A stretch of DNA of 64,000 nt, taken from contig CAVOYQ010000017.1 of assembly GCA_963700705.1 (NCBI GenBank), forward strand, positions 62,001 to 126,000, given 5' to 3'. The number at the start of each line of letters is the position of its first letter. Position 1 is the stretch's first letter. Below the pieces are notes generated by a model. It was not told the origin of the DNA. It searched no databases and saw only the letters and a program-made list of their open reading frames with translations. This stretch comes from JAHEFT01 sp963700705 (GTDB taxonomy: Bacteria > Pseudomonadota > Gammaproteobacteria > Xanthomonadales > SZUA-36). The translations under genes and the position numbers were made by a program. This document shows positions 9,724-19,256 of this stretch, one piece after another.

Positions 9724-10427
9724 TCAGAGCAGCAGGTCGTTGCGCACTGCGATGATGTCTTCCATTTGCCTGTTGATTGAACTGTCCAGCACCAGTTCGC
9801 CTTCCATGTTCATCCGGACTTTACGGACCTTCATCGATACGGTGTTCGTGCCATCGTCCAGAATGTTCTGCGTATAGGACAGGTTGTCGTCGACTGAAAA
9901 GCCGGAAATGTTCATATTATCCGGGTCGGTGATCTGTACCCAACCCGCAGCGCCAGGAGCATCAGTGCAATCTGCCGTCGCATCACCAGTCCACATTTCA
10001 ATGACACCCACGCCGTTCGACGTGACGCGCCGGAACCCACCGGCGTTGTCTTCGGTGGAGTCACCGTCGTAGTCACGGTCCAGCAGGAAGGTGAAACAAT
10101 CGTTCAGGCTATCCGAATCGATGATCGACCATCGTGATGTCGCCAGCCACGGTAACGATTCCGTCATCGGCGCAATCCGTATTGGCGTAGCAAAACATCG
10201 AATTGGCGTTGTAACTGGCACGGCGAACATCGCGGCTCATCATCTGCAGCGCGACGCGCATGATCGTCGGAGAGCTTGGTCATCTGGATGATTCGCGCGG
10301 TTGTGCCCAGCGAGTTGGACATCAACGCAATCATCGCAGCGGTGACCACCAGGCTGATGCTCATCGCAATCATCACTTCCATCAGGGAAGCGCCGGTCTG
10401 CCGTAGGTTCAGTGAGCGGAATTTCAT
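9724..10427 (-). pseudogene. PilW-like minor pilin, cassette A (frame broken)
   Basis: Begins MKFRSLNLRQTGASLMEVMI, a type III prepilin signal with glutamate at +5, and runs to IALMSNSLGTTARIIQMTKL. A frame change follows, and the homology to the cassette B PilW resumes after about 10250 (LLDRDYDGDSTEDNAGGFRR, VIEMWTG, WVQITDPDNMNISGF, LDSSINRQMEDIIAVRNDLL). At least two single-base changes separate the blocks. The family role is a minor pilin helping to prime type IV pilus assembly. It overlaps nothing and is 3 bases from the fimT copy upstream. Confidence 0.7.
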
Positions 10428-10429
10428 TC

Positions 10430-11072
10430 TTACAACTCCTGCGCTACTTCGTTGACGACCTGTGCCGGACAGGTTGCATAGCCCGGTACGGCATGCGCGC
10501 TGTCATCACTGCACAGGAGTACGCGCCCGGTGCTGTTGACGACCAGGTTCAAACGGAAATCCTCGCTGGGTGAGCGCAATTCGACCGTCAGTCCATCATC
10601 GAGGTCCATGAACAGGCCGCGAATGGGATCGAAGGCGTAATCGCCGTCGCCGTCCATGCTGTGCATCAACTCGAGGTTGCCGGTATGGGTGTTGTTGAGA
10701 ACAAAGGGTTGGGATGCAATCTGGCAGTAATCCGTGGCTGTCGTGTCGGTCTGCGTGCAGTCGCAGGCCGTGTCGCCGGAAATGGCGCCCACGCACCAGT
10801 CATTCGTCGTCGTTTCGGTCATAGGATATCGTCACGACCTGGTTGGTCTTCATGGCGATTCCCTGCGCGGTGTTGATAAACGAGGCCAGCTGCTCGGCGC
10901 CGTTGGTGATCTGGCGTTTTTCCACCATATCGCGATATGACGGCAGAGCCAGGGCCAGGCCGATGGCTACCAAAACAACCGTCATCATGACTTCAACCAG
11001 GGAGAAACCCCGGTTGTGCGTACAGGCTGGGGAGATGCCCCTTGAGCGAATGCCCAGAGTATTTCTGATCAT
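10430..11072 (-). CDS. FimT/GspH-type minor pilin, cassette A (one frameshift)
   Basis: Type IV pilus minor pilin of the GspH/FimT family. The prepilin signal is NRGFSLVEVMMTVVLVAIGL, cut before F with glutamate at +5. LALPSYRDMVEKRQITNGAE is the family helix. A single-base shift near 10805, in an ACG repeat, separates ISYDRND from WCVGAISGDTACDC; joined, the protein would be about 213 residues and end in NEVAQEL. The ATG at 11072 is preferred because AGGATGGAAGCC precedes it; an ATG at 11081 is also in frame. It is the first gene of cassette A and is followed at 3 bases by the pilW copy. Confidence 0.7.
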
Positions 11073-11195
11073 GGCTTCCATCCTTGAAATTAATCCGTCT
11101 CATCCTGAGACAGCTCTAATTCTGACAGAAATTGTCACTAATTGCCGGAAATCGTCGACCTTTCAGGAGCGGTTATTGACCGTTTGTCGGCGGGT

Positions 11196-11223
11196 AAAAG
11201 AAAACCGCCCCCGGAGGGGCGGT
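11196..11223 (-). terminator. Intrinsic terminator between pilus cassettes B and A
   Basis: On the minus strand the stem CCGCCCC / GGGGCGG (four-base loop) is followed by TTTTCTTTT. It lies just after the stop of the intact pilV, so the two cassettes are likely separate transcription units. Confidence 0.85.
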
Positions 11224-11269
11224 CGGAACTCGCGATGTTGACCAGGTTCCGGAAAAATGGTCCGTGAAC

Positions 11270-13414
11270 TCAGGGACAGGTTGCGGAATTCTTTATCGTA
11301 AAGACCACATTCGTCCAGTCCGAAGAAACACCGGTCAGATCAAACACCGTGGATTTTGGATTCGACTGCACTACGTTGGTACCCACAAGACGTCCCGATG
11401 GTTCACACACCCAAAGATCTGTATTGGCATTCTTCCAGTAGCCGGAAATTGTCAGGGAAGGACTGGTCGCCGTGTATGGAATAGTGCAACTGAACTGGGT
11501 AAGGTTTTGCGAGCAAATCACGCCACCGTTGCCGGTGAATGTCGCACCGCTGGCCTGAACCCCCCCCACCGATGACCCGATAGTGCCGGAGAACCGGGTG
11601 CCGTTCACAACCGGTGGTGACCCGCCTCCATTGGCGTTGATATAGAGGTTTGCTTCCGCAGTTGCAGCTGTGGTGAAGTGAAATGGATCGATCGGGTCAA
11701 CTGCTGCAAGACCGATGTTACCCCGATGCATTTTTGAGGTGACTGTCACATCGGCTGGGTTCGATGTAGTAATCGAAGCCAATCCGCGGCTGTGGCCGTT
11801 GTTGTCGGCCAGTGCCTCGTTGGTAACGGCAACCGGGTTGCGGTTCACGTTCTCTGCCCACAATGACAACCAGGTCGTCTGGACGTCGAAAAACGGGAAT
11901 ATCTCGAGGTAATTGGTTACGTCACCCGCTTCGCAGTCCTCCGGAGTCCTTTCTTGACCGCCCAACCCGCTTGGGGCAAGGCAATCCAGCAGGGCAAGGG
12001 TTTCCGCCGTTACATGGTCGACATAGATACCCCGGGTGACGAGCTGCGCGTTGTCCGACGCTGGCGACAGCACCGGCAAATCCATCTGATTATTGGCATC
12101 GTCAGCAGGGAACCGCACCTGGGGGTTCAGGTCTCGTGGCCCGTCCAGGTCCGGTACATTGTTTCCGTTGAGCAACTCATCGATAAAGTTGTCAATCGCC
12201 GACGTTACGTAGTCGGAATATGCCTCGACGCCGTTGGTGTCAGCAAGATAGACCTGCGGTAATGCGATGAACTGTTCCTGGCGGAAGTCCTGCGCGACAC
12301 GCATGAACCCGTCTTTCCTGATCATTCGGCAGGCTTCAACGTAATCCTGGCCGGCTGAAACCGGATTTGTGGTGAGGTTTCCCCTGTTATCCCTACCGTA
12401 GTGCGCATGATCTGAAGTATTGGTTCCTGATGTCCAGGTTTTGTGTGGATCGTACAATTTATCCGCAGGAGTTGTTCCCGAGGCCCCGTCATGATGGTCG
12501 CGGCAGCAGGTGTCGCAATAAGGGCTTTGTTGGTTAATGGCGCTTTCACCATAGGGTTTGGCCACAAAATCCCCTTCGACATACTCTTTACCGTTCCAGG
12601 TCGTGGGCTGGAAACCCGTCGGGTCGCTACCGGGATTCCTCAGTGTGCATTGGCAACTGACGACCAGAAACTCTTCACGACGAAGGAAAAAAGCGCTATC
12701 AGTCACCTGGTTGTAGGTAATCACGTCGAACCAGGTTTCAACCAACTCATCCCTGCGAATCACTTCCGGCTTGGGTGTGGTCGATTCCTTGAATTTGGCA
12801 TCAGAAAGCTTGATGGCGACGATATCGGGATTCAAGCCGGGCGTATAGTCGACTATTGGCCCGCCCATCGCTGCCAGATCCTCGGCCACAATCGCGTCGC
12901 CAAGCGCAGGTGAAGAGTGGATCACGTCTTTCAGAACAATGCGTCCGCTGTTCATGTCCGTGTTGGCAATGGTTGTGCCCTCATCGATCTGGAACTCCTG
13001 ATTGTTGTTCCAGGTAACGGTCAACTCGATTTTCTTGAAGTCGTAGATAGCACCGGCAACTGCAGGATCAGTTTCAACCACATCTGTCCTGTCCGTGTTG
13101 AAATTGTAACCCTTGACATCCGCGGTAACGACGTAATCGTTACCACCGCGGGTGACTGTGTCTGCGATAAACGCGCTGTCAATATCCGCAAATGCAAACA
13201 CCACGCCGTTCGGATCGGTTGAAATTCGGCGGAACCCACGCAGCTCTTCCAATATTTCCTCGGCAATACCGGCTGCGACCGTTCGGGTATTTGCATCGGT
13301 TGCCGAGCGGGTCAGGTTGGTTTGCAGATGCGCCAGGGCCAGCATGCCCACGACAAAAATGACGATGGCCAGCAATATTTCGAGCAGAGAAAAACCCTTG
13401 TTGCGTGTCGTCAT
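11270..13414 (-). CDS. Large PilV-like minor pilin, cassette B (intact)
   Basis: Type IV prepilin of about 714 residues, roughly four times the size of classical PilV. The signal RNKGFSLLEILLAIVIFVVG sits at the N-terminus (PilD cleavage before F, glutamate at +5). The exported part is not a known adhesin to my eye. It has cysteine pairs: SCQCTL near residue 265, and a dense CDTCCRDHHDG near 312 that is conserved in the cassette A copy. A beta-rich C-terminal ~130 residues ends in SATCP. ATG 13414 has a good ribosome site (AGAGGTGGCGCC); an in-frame start at 13459 would touch the pilX stop. No pilY1 lies in either cassette, so this protein may supply the tip or adhesive function (inference). 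Confidence 0.8.
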   Translation of the reverse strand: MTTRNKGFSLLEILLAIVIFVVGMLALAHLQTNLTRSATDANTRTVAAGIAEEILEELRGFRRISTDPNGVVFAFADIDSAFIADTVTRGGNDYVVTADVKGYNFNTDRTDVVETDPAVAGAIYDFKKIELTVTWNNNQEFQIDEGTTIANTDMNSGRIVLKDVIHSSPALGDAIVAEDLAAMGGPIVDYTPGLNPDIVAIKLSDAKFKESTTPKPEVIRRDELVETWFDVITYNQVTDSAFFLRREEFLVVSCQCTLRNPGSDPTGFQPTTWNGKEYVEGDFVAKPYGESAINQQSPYCDTCCRDHHDGASGTTPADKLYDPHKTWTSGTNTSDHAHYGRDNRGNLTTNPVSAGQDYVEACRMIRKDGFMRVAQDFRQEQFIALPQVYLADTNGVEAYSDYVTSAIDNFIDELLNGNNVPDLDGPRDLNPQVRFPADDANNQMDLPVLSPASDNAQLVTRGIYVDHVTAETLALLDCLAPSGLGGQERTPEDCEAGDVTNYLEIFPFFDVQTTWLSLWAENVNRNPVAVTNEALADNNGHSRGLASITTSNPADVTVTSKMHRGNIGLAAVDPIDPFHFTTAATAEANLYINANGGGSPPVVNGTRFSGTIGSSVGGVQASGATFTGNGGVICSQNLTQFSCTIPYTATSPSLTISGYWKNANTDLWVCEPSGRLVGTNVVQSNPKSTVFDLTGVSSDWTNVVFTIKNSATCP

Positions 13415-13459
13415 GGCGCCACCTCTTGATCGTTGATTCATATGATTCATCTCTGTCAC

Positions 13460-15017
13460 CTATCGCCAGTTTTCGTGGAAATCAGTCCAGCCGCCTGCGA
13501 CTTTTCCAACCCCGCCGTTTTCCAAAGCGCCGTCAATCGCGGTATCCAGCCAGACTACCTGGAACGTACCCTGGTACTGATCCAGCGTTGCATCAATAAT
13601 GGCCTGACCGTAAATGGTCATTGAGCCGACTGCGTTAAATTTTGCTGTTGGAACTTCCACGTCCGTTATAAATAAAATGCCAAACAGGCTGGCGCCACCG
13701 TTAAAACGGGTGGTGCCCGCTGCCGATATCAGGAACACGGGGTGCTCAATGCTACCCACCTGCGTATTTGCATTGACCGAGCAGGTAGTGCCCGACACCC
13801 ATATGATGCCGGAAGAATTTTCATCCAGGCTGGAGCAGTCGGTGATCCTTTCCTGGGCATAAACGTACTTGACAAAATCGACGCTTTCCTGGTTTATGGT
13901 TACGCCATCGGCCTCATATTTGGGGACGTGAAACATCATATCGAACAGGTCGCAGGGAAAAAGCGGATCTGCAACCAGATCGATACCCAGGCTGGAACCG
14001 TTGTTGCCGTTCGCAGAGTGGCTCAGGAGTTTCTCCTGCGAGCCGCAAGCGCAATTTGCGGTTGGGCATTTGAAATCATCAGGCATGATGTCCACCCCAT
14101 ACCATTCGTGTGCTTCGCAGGTAGCCCACGAGCCGGTTTCGGCATCAACGACCACCTGCTGGGGGCAACTGGAGTTGGCGTTCATCCAGGCCGAGATCGG
14201 CACGCCGACACCACCGCCGTTCGGATTCGGAACGATTTCGGCAGCACCGGTTGGCGGGAAATTACTACGCGTCACGAGAGGAGCGGGACTGCCTCCTTCC
14301 CCGCTACCGGGAGCAAAAGCGCCGATCCGGTCAGCAACCAGGGCCCGGGCGGTACAGGTTCCACCGTCGCAGTCCGCTTCTCCGCGGGCCAGCAGCGTGA
14401 TCAGGAAGTATCGGTTGTCCTGCTCACCAGGCTGAGTATTTTCCGGGTCTACTGCCGGTGTCAAAGTACAACCCTGGATGATCGGATCCTCGTTACGGTC
14501 AATGTCCAGCATGCACAACAAGGCATGCACGGAAACCTGTTGTGTGGTATTCCCATCCGCAATGACACCGGAAACATCGACCGGCAGATTTATGGCGCTC
14601 GTGTCACCAATGGCTGAGTAATAATACATGTTGTCGCGCAATCCCGTGCTGGCCGGTTCGGCATAACAGGGGTGCGTGCCCTGAGTGCTCTGTGAGGCCG
14701 GCTTCGCTGCATTTTTGCCAATGCAGTGAAGCGGCATCCAGCCAGCCTCCGGACTCAGCCGAGGCAGCCTCCGGGATGTTCGCCCGGATAAACTCCCTGC
14801 TGAACTGGATGCCGGCATCAGCAATATGAAACGCCTCCTTCTGGCGCATTTCATTGCTCGACTTGCGCTGTTCAAAAACGCCGACCTGGACGGCGTAAAT
14901 GATCATTTCGGTCAGTAGAATCAGGATCAGAACGGCGCTGAACATGGTGACTGCGCCTGTTTGATTTCCTGGCAACTGCCCGCGGCGGCTGATTGCTATT
15001 CTGAAGCCGTGTTTCAT
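13460..15017 (-). CDS. Large PilX-like minor pilin, cassette B (one frameshift)
   Basis: Prepilin-like protein of about 518 residues if one single-base shift near 14690 is repaired. The N-terminal part has GAVTMFSAVLILILLTEMII and SSNEMRQKEAFHIADAGIQF, the PilX_N pattern without a classical GFxxxE motif. The long exported part carries EIVPNPNGGGVGVPISAWM, CEAHEWYGVDIMPDDFKC, then CPTANCACGS. The C-terminal ~150 residues are beta-helix-like (FLISAAGTTRFNGGASLFG, then QYQGTFQVVWLDTA). Classical PilX is under 200 residues. It is followed directly by the large pilV, so the two enlarged proteins probably act together at the pilus tip (inference). Confidence 0.75.
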
Positions 15018-15051
15018 AAATAATCCTCTCTTATGCCGTGAACGCCGCTAC

Positions 15052-15735
15052 TCACAGGAAGTAGTTATTCCGGACATTGACCTTGTCCAGGATGGTACGT
15101 GAAATCGTATTATCCAGGATCAACTGCCCATTAATTTCCATTTCCACGTAACGTGTGCGTTGCGTTATCGTTCCGCTCGTGGGATTCAGAACATTATTGA
15201 ACGAAGCCGAATCATCCAAGCGAAACGCAGTAACGTCGACAAAATCGGGGTCAGTCACAGCGATCCAGTCAGTGCTGTTTGATCCGCAAGTCGGTACTGA
15301 AGTCCCTACCCACATCTCGATTCTGCCGACGCCGCTCGTAGCATCGGTGACGCGCCGGAACCCGCCGCCGCCATCGTTATTGGCGTTGCCGTCATAGTCG
15401 CGGTCCAGGCCGAAAACAAAGCAGTTGTCGCCGTTGACGTTGGTGGTGATGAGCACATCACTGGCCTGCGTCGCGCTGTTATCGATGCCGCAATCCGAAT
15501 TGGCATAGCAGTAGATGTTATTGGCGTTGTAATTGGCCCGGCGGACGTCGCGGCTCATCATGCTCATCGCGTTTCGCAATTCATCGGTTAACTGGGACAT
15601 CTTGATGATGCGGGTCGCCGACCCCATCGAGTTGCCCATTAATGTGACCATCGATGTTGTCACGATCAGGCTCAGCGCCAAAGCGATCATGGTTTCAATC
15701 AGAGTGATGCCAGCTTGTTTGCGGATACTTTTCAT
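15052..15735 (-). CDS. PilW-like minor pilin, cassette B
   Basis: Intact 227-residue prepilin. The N-terminus MKSIRKQAGITLIETMIALA carries the type III signal (G|ITLIE) followed by a hydrophobic helix to about residue 30. MSRDVRRANYNANNIYCYAN and the GLDRDYDGN block are shared with the cassette A copy. The C-terminal region ends in a beta-rich part. A ribosome site AAGGGGAAAAACACC precedes the ATG. The expected role is a minor pilin of the type IV pilus initiation complex in the inner membrane. Confidence 0.85.
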   Translation of the reverse strand: MKSIRKQAGITLIETMIALALSLIVTTSMVTLMGNSMGSATRIIKMSQLTDELRNAMSMMSRDVRRANYNANNIYCYANSDCGIDNSATQASDVLITTNVNGDNCFVFGLDRDYDGNANNDGGGGFRRVTDATSGVGRIEMWVGTSVPTCGSNSTDWIAVTDPDFVDVTAFRLDDSASFNNVLNPTSGTITQRTRYVEMEINGQLILDNTISRTILDKVNVRNNYFL

Positions 15736-16390
15736 GGTGTTTTTCCCCTTGAAAATTCATTGTGATGCACAAACTTCGATAACCAGGCACCTGGTGAGTG
15801 GCATTGTCCATGTCCGAGCACGTCTTGACCCTGCCCGTCGCCGTCAACTGGACGTTCAGCGCATAGGCATTGTTGTCGGAGACCAGTTGCATCTCCATCG
15901 CGTCGGCATGGTTGACCATCAGACCGCGCGCCGGGTCATAGGTAAACGATCCATCACCAACCATCTGAGCCCATGATACCGGCATACATCATGTCACTGT
16001 CGTTAATGATCCTGACCTGGCCATCGATCTTACAATCAGCGGTTGCCGGATCGGTATCCATGCAATCGCATTTCTCGGTTTCGATTCCGGTGACAATGCC
16101 GATGCACCAGTTGTCATCAGCCGTTTTGCTGTAGGTAACCGTGATGTTTTCACTGCGTTTTACCGCTTCCATTTGCACTGCGCTGAGGAAAGCCCCCAGC
16201 TTTTCTGCACCGCTGGTGACCTGTCGCTTTTCAATGATCGATCGGTAGGAAGGCAACGCCAGAGAGCATGATAATTGCGATAACACCCACTCGCGATCAT
16301 CAGCTTCGATCAGCGGTGAACCCCTTGTTGTGTGGAAAATTCCTTTTTCCCTTTCTGCGGATCCTTCCTGGTGTGTGCTGAACTTGGCAT
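15695..16390 (-). pseudogene. FimT/GspH-type minor pilin, cassette B (frame broken)
   Basis: The ATG at 16390 follows GAGGTGCAAA and encodes MPSSAHTRKDPQKG. Inside the next 90 bases at least three single-base insertions are needed to read the expected signal: NKGFT, LIEA, MIA, VGVIAIIML, LALPSYRS appear in successive frames. The central part (VTSGAEKLGAFLSAVQMEAV, NWCIGIV) is continuous, and one more shift near 15975 leads to FTYDPARGLMVNHADAMEM and VPGYRSLC. The paralogue in cassette A is far less disturbed. The clustering of indels in the signal segment is striking but may be sequence error. The end overlaps the pilW start, or a stop at 15757 applies in another frame. Confidence 0.65.
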
Positions 16391-16547
16391 TTTGCACCTC
16401 AGGAGAATATGATTGACTTACGATTTATAGTATAGGTGCGCCTCGAGGGACCAGGGGCGTTTTGTCAGACCGCTTGTCGTTTGTATGAAACCGCCTGTCC
16501 GGAAACGACTGTTTCGGGGGGCCTGGAAAGGGAAAATCGGGTGCGTT

Positions 16548-16976
16548 ATGAAAACTTTACGTGCAAAAAGAAATAGGGGTTTCACGATCATCGAGCTGAT
16601 GATCGTGTTGGTAATCGTGGCCATTTTACTCGCTTTGGCCTATCCGTCTTATATTAAATATGTCCGCAAAGCCAACCGCGGTGAAGCGCAGCAATTGCTG
16701 ATGAACTGGTCGATCAACCAGGAAATCTGGCGGTCGAACAACACGTCGCTACGCAACTGCAGCGCAACTTCCTGTGCCTACTCATGACCACTACGACTTT
16801 GACGTTACCGATGCAACCTCTCGCGACCACCTGCATACACCTGACCGCAACGGCAACGCATGGCGACGATCAGGACAATGACGAGTCCAGGGACAATACG
16901 TCCTGTGGAATATTGACTGATAGCTATGACCATGAACCAGAGCGGCGTCAAAGGTCCGGCAGCCTGCTGGGATTAG
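16548..16976 (+). pseudogene. pilE: PilE-like minor pilin, divergent (frame broken)
   Basis: Divergently transcribed from the cassettes. MKTLRAKRNRGFTIIELMIV begins at 16548 with a perfect prepilin signal and continues to AYPSYIKYVRKANRGEAQQL, the PilE/ComP-type pattern. Shifts near 16749, 16822 and 16925 are needed to join YATAAQLPVPTHDHYDFDVT, HGDDQDNDESRDNTSCGILT and the typical PilE ending QSGVKGPAACWD with a TAG at 16974. Repaired length is about 140 residues, normal for PilE. Its location beside the fimT-pilW-pilX-pilV genes is the usual one, although pilY1 is absent. Confidence 0.65.
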
Positions 16977-17064
16977 ACCTCACGCTGTTAAATACATTGC
17001 CTCTTGCAACGGTCCAGATTCAGACGATTATCAAGGGGGCTCAGGAACGGCGCTGATCGGCGCC

Positions 17065-18505
17065 GTGCTGCTGTTATTCCTCTATTCCGGTAACGACCAG
17101 CCGACTCAACTCGAGCAGGTGATGCAGCGCGGCAGCCTGACCATGCTCACGCGCAACGGCGCCAGCAGTTACTACCTCGGGCCGGACGGGCCGACCGGCC
17201 CCGATTATGAACTCGTCCACAAGTTCGCGGATTACCTGGGGGTTGAACTGGAGATCGAGGTGGCTGCTGCGTTCAACCAGCTGACCCACCTTCTGCTGGA
17301 CGGCAAAGGCGACCTGATCGCCGCCAACCTGGCCCGCACGCCGGACCGCGAACGGCTCTTCAATTTCGGCCCGGACTACCTGGAAACGACGACGGCCGTG
17401 GTCTACCGCCGCGGCCAGCGCCGTCCCGCAATCGCTGGAAGACCTCGCCGGCCTGAAAATCATGGTCATCGCCGGCAGCAGCTATGAAGACTCGCTGATC
17501 GAAGCCAGGAAGTCGGTGCCGGAACTGGAGTGGGAATCCCGCAGCGATGTGGGCGTCGAGGAACTTCTGCTGGCCGTGGCTGATGGCGCGATTGACGTCA
17601 CCCTGCTCGATTCGAGCATCTACAATCTGAACGGGCATTACTATCCGAGGGTCGCCGAGGCTTTTACCCTGCCCGAATCCCTGCCCCTGGCCTGGGCTTT
17701 TCAGCCGGGCCCGGATGACAGCCTGGTTCAGAAAGCCCGCGAATTCATGCTTGAAGCCAGCAACAGCAACTTGCTGCAAGGCATTCACAACGCGTTTTAC
17801 CAACCGGAGACCCAGCTGGACCGGGTGAAAATGTTCCAGTTTCTGCGGCAGGTGCGGGAACGCCTGCCGGACCTGCTGCCGTTTTTTCGGCAGGCGGCCG
17901 ACAAGCTGGACCTGGACTGGCGCCTGCTGGCGGCGATCGGGTACCAGGAGTCGCACTGGGACCCGCTGGCTGAATCCAGGACCGGCGTGCGCGGATTGAT
18001 GATGCTGACCAAGCGCACGGCAAACCTGCTGGGCGTGACCGACCGCCTCGACCCGGAAGAGAGCATTGACGGCGGGGCACGCTATTTACAGCGGCTCCGG
18101 AAACGGCTGCCCGGCGACATCGGGGAACCCGACCGGACCTGGATGGCCCTGGCTGCCTACAACCTCGGCATGGGGCACCTGGAAGACGTGCGCGTCCTTA
18201 CGGAAATCCAGGGGGGTAACCCGGACTCGTGGGACGATGTCAGCGAGCGGCTTGAGCTGTTGGGCCATGAACAATGGCATCAACAGACCCGCTACGGTTT
18301 TGCGCGCGGTCTCGAAGCCAAGCAGTTTGTCGAGAATATCCAGGCCTATTATGAAATCCTGGTGTGGATGGACACGCGGGATCATCCTTTGTTGATGACC
18401 GGTGAGTCGCGGGAAGCAGTCCTGCCCTTTAAGTCGCGGATAAATCCGGTCCTGCCCTTTAAGTCGCGGATAAATCCGCTCCTACGTGGGAGCGATTTCA
18501 TTTGA
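17065..18505 (+). CDS. mltF: Membrane-bound lytic transglycosylase MltF family (one frameshift)
   Basis: Periplasmic peptidoglycan-cleaving enzyme. The first ~250 residues form a solute-binding-protein-3 domain (LTRNGASSYYLGPDGPTGPD onward). The C-terminal SLT domain has the catalytic glutamate in GYQESHWDPLAESRTGVRGL and then AAYNLGMGHLED. A single-base shift near 17410 (around GCGGCCAGCGCC) joins the two parts. GTG 17065 gives a short hydrophobic start; an earlier start is possible because the frame is open upstream. The last ~25 residues come from repeat DNA: a 30-bp segment (CCTTTAAGTCGCGGATAAAT core) occurs twice in tandem, followed by a REP arm, so the native C-terminus has been extended. 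Confidence 0.8.
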
Positions 18506-18514
18506 AAAAACCAA

Positions 18515-19213
18515 TCAGACCTCGTTCCACAGGCAGTGCCCGGATTTCTCCTGGATCGCGTGGATGCGCGCCTCGTGCGCGGCTATCTCCCGGGGGTTGG
18601 CGGTCAGCACCAACAGGGTGGGCCGCACTTCCAGGTTGATGTCGCCGGGTTCCTGGTCCGCCGGTTCATCCGCCTGGAAACTCAGCCCCAGGTCGGATTG
18701 CCCGCCCGTCATGGCCAGGTAGACGTCCGCCAGTATTTCGGCGTCGAGCAAGGCGCCGTGCAGTGTCCGGCTGCTGTTGTCGACTTCGTAACGCTTGCAC
18801 AGCGCATCCAGGCTGTTGCGCTGGCCGGGATGCAGGTCGCGCGCCAGTTCCAGCGTGTCGAGTACGGTCACGTGGTCGATCATTCGATCCTTGCGACCCA
18901 GCAAGGAGAGCTCCCAGTCCAGGAACCCGATATCGAAAGGAGCGTTGTGGATGATCAGTTCCGAGCCATCGACAAATTCCAGCAGGTCGCCGACGATATC
19001 GGCGAATAACGGCTTGTCCTGCAGGAATTCACTGCTGATGCCATGCACTTCCAGCGCACCGTCTTCGATATCGCGTTGCGGGTTGATGTACTGGTGGAAA
19101 TGATTGCTGCCCAGGCGCCTGTCGATCAGCTCGACGCAGCCGATTTCAATGATGCGGTGGCCGTCGGAGGGTTCCAGTCCGGTGGTTTCGGTGTCGAGGA
19201 TGATTTGGCGCAT
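18515..19213 (-). CDS. dnaQ: DNA polymerase III epsilon subunit (3'-5' proofreading)
   Basis: Proofreading exonuclease of the replicative polymerase, 232 residues (usual about 240). Exo I is ILDTETTGLEP with the two acidic metal ligands. Exo II lies in HNAPFDIGFLDWEL. Exo III has HGALLDAEILADVYLAM with histidine and aspartate. The C-terminus carries the short segment expected for binding the alpha subunit. It follows rnhA on the same strand with a 39-base gap containing a REP half-palindrome. The pairing rnhA-dnaQ is conserved in gammaproteobacteria, where the two are usually divergent or adjacent. Confidence 0.95.
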   Translation of the reverse strand: MRQIILDTETTGLEPSDGHRIIEIGCVELIDRRLGSNHFHQYINPQRDIEDGALEVHGISSEFLQDKPLFADIVGDLLEFVDGSELIIHNAPFDIGFLDWELSLLGRKDRMIDHVTVLDTLELARDLHPGQRNSLDALCKRYEVDNSSRTLHGALLDAEILADVYLAMTGGQSDLGLSFQADEPADQEPGDINLEVRPTLLVLTANPREIAAHEARIHAIQEKSGHCLWNEV

Positions 19214-19229
19214 GGTGGTTTTGCCTTTA

Positions 19230-19256
19230 TTGATTCGCGAATGAATTCGCTCCTAC
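19230..19256. repeat. REP half-palindrome between rnhA and dnaQ
   Basis: CGCGAATGAATTCGCTCCTA. On the minus strand its GTAGGAGCG provides the TAG that ends rnhA once one base error is repaired. Confidence 0.8.

Noticed and set aside
12400..12500. Heme-binding site in PilV (cysteine-rich CDTCCRDHH)
   Set aside because: It lacks the CxxCH spacing needed for covalent heme; metal or disulfide roles remain possible.
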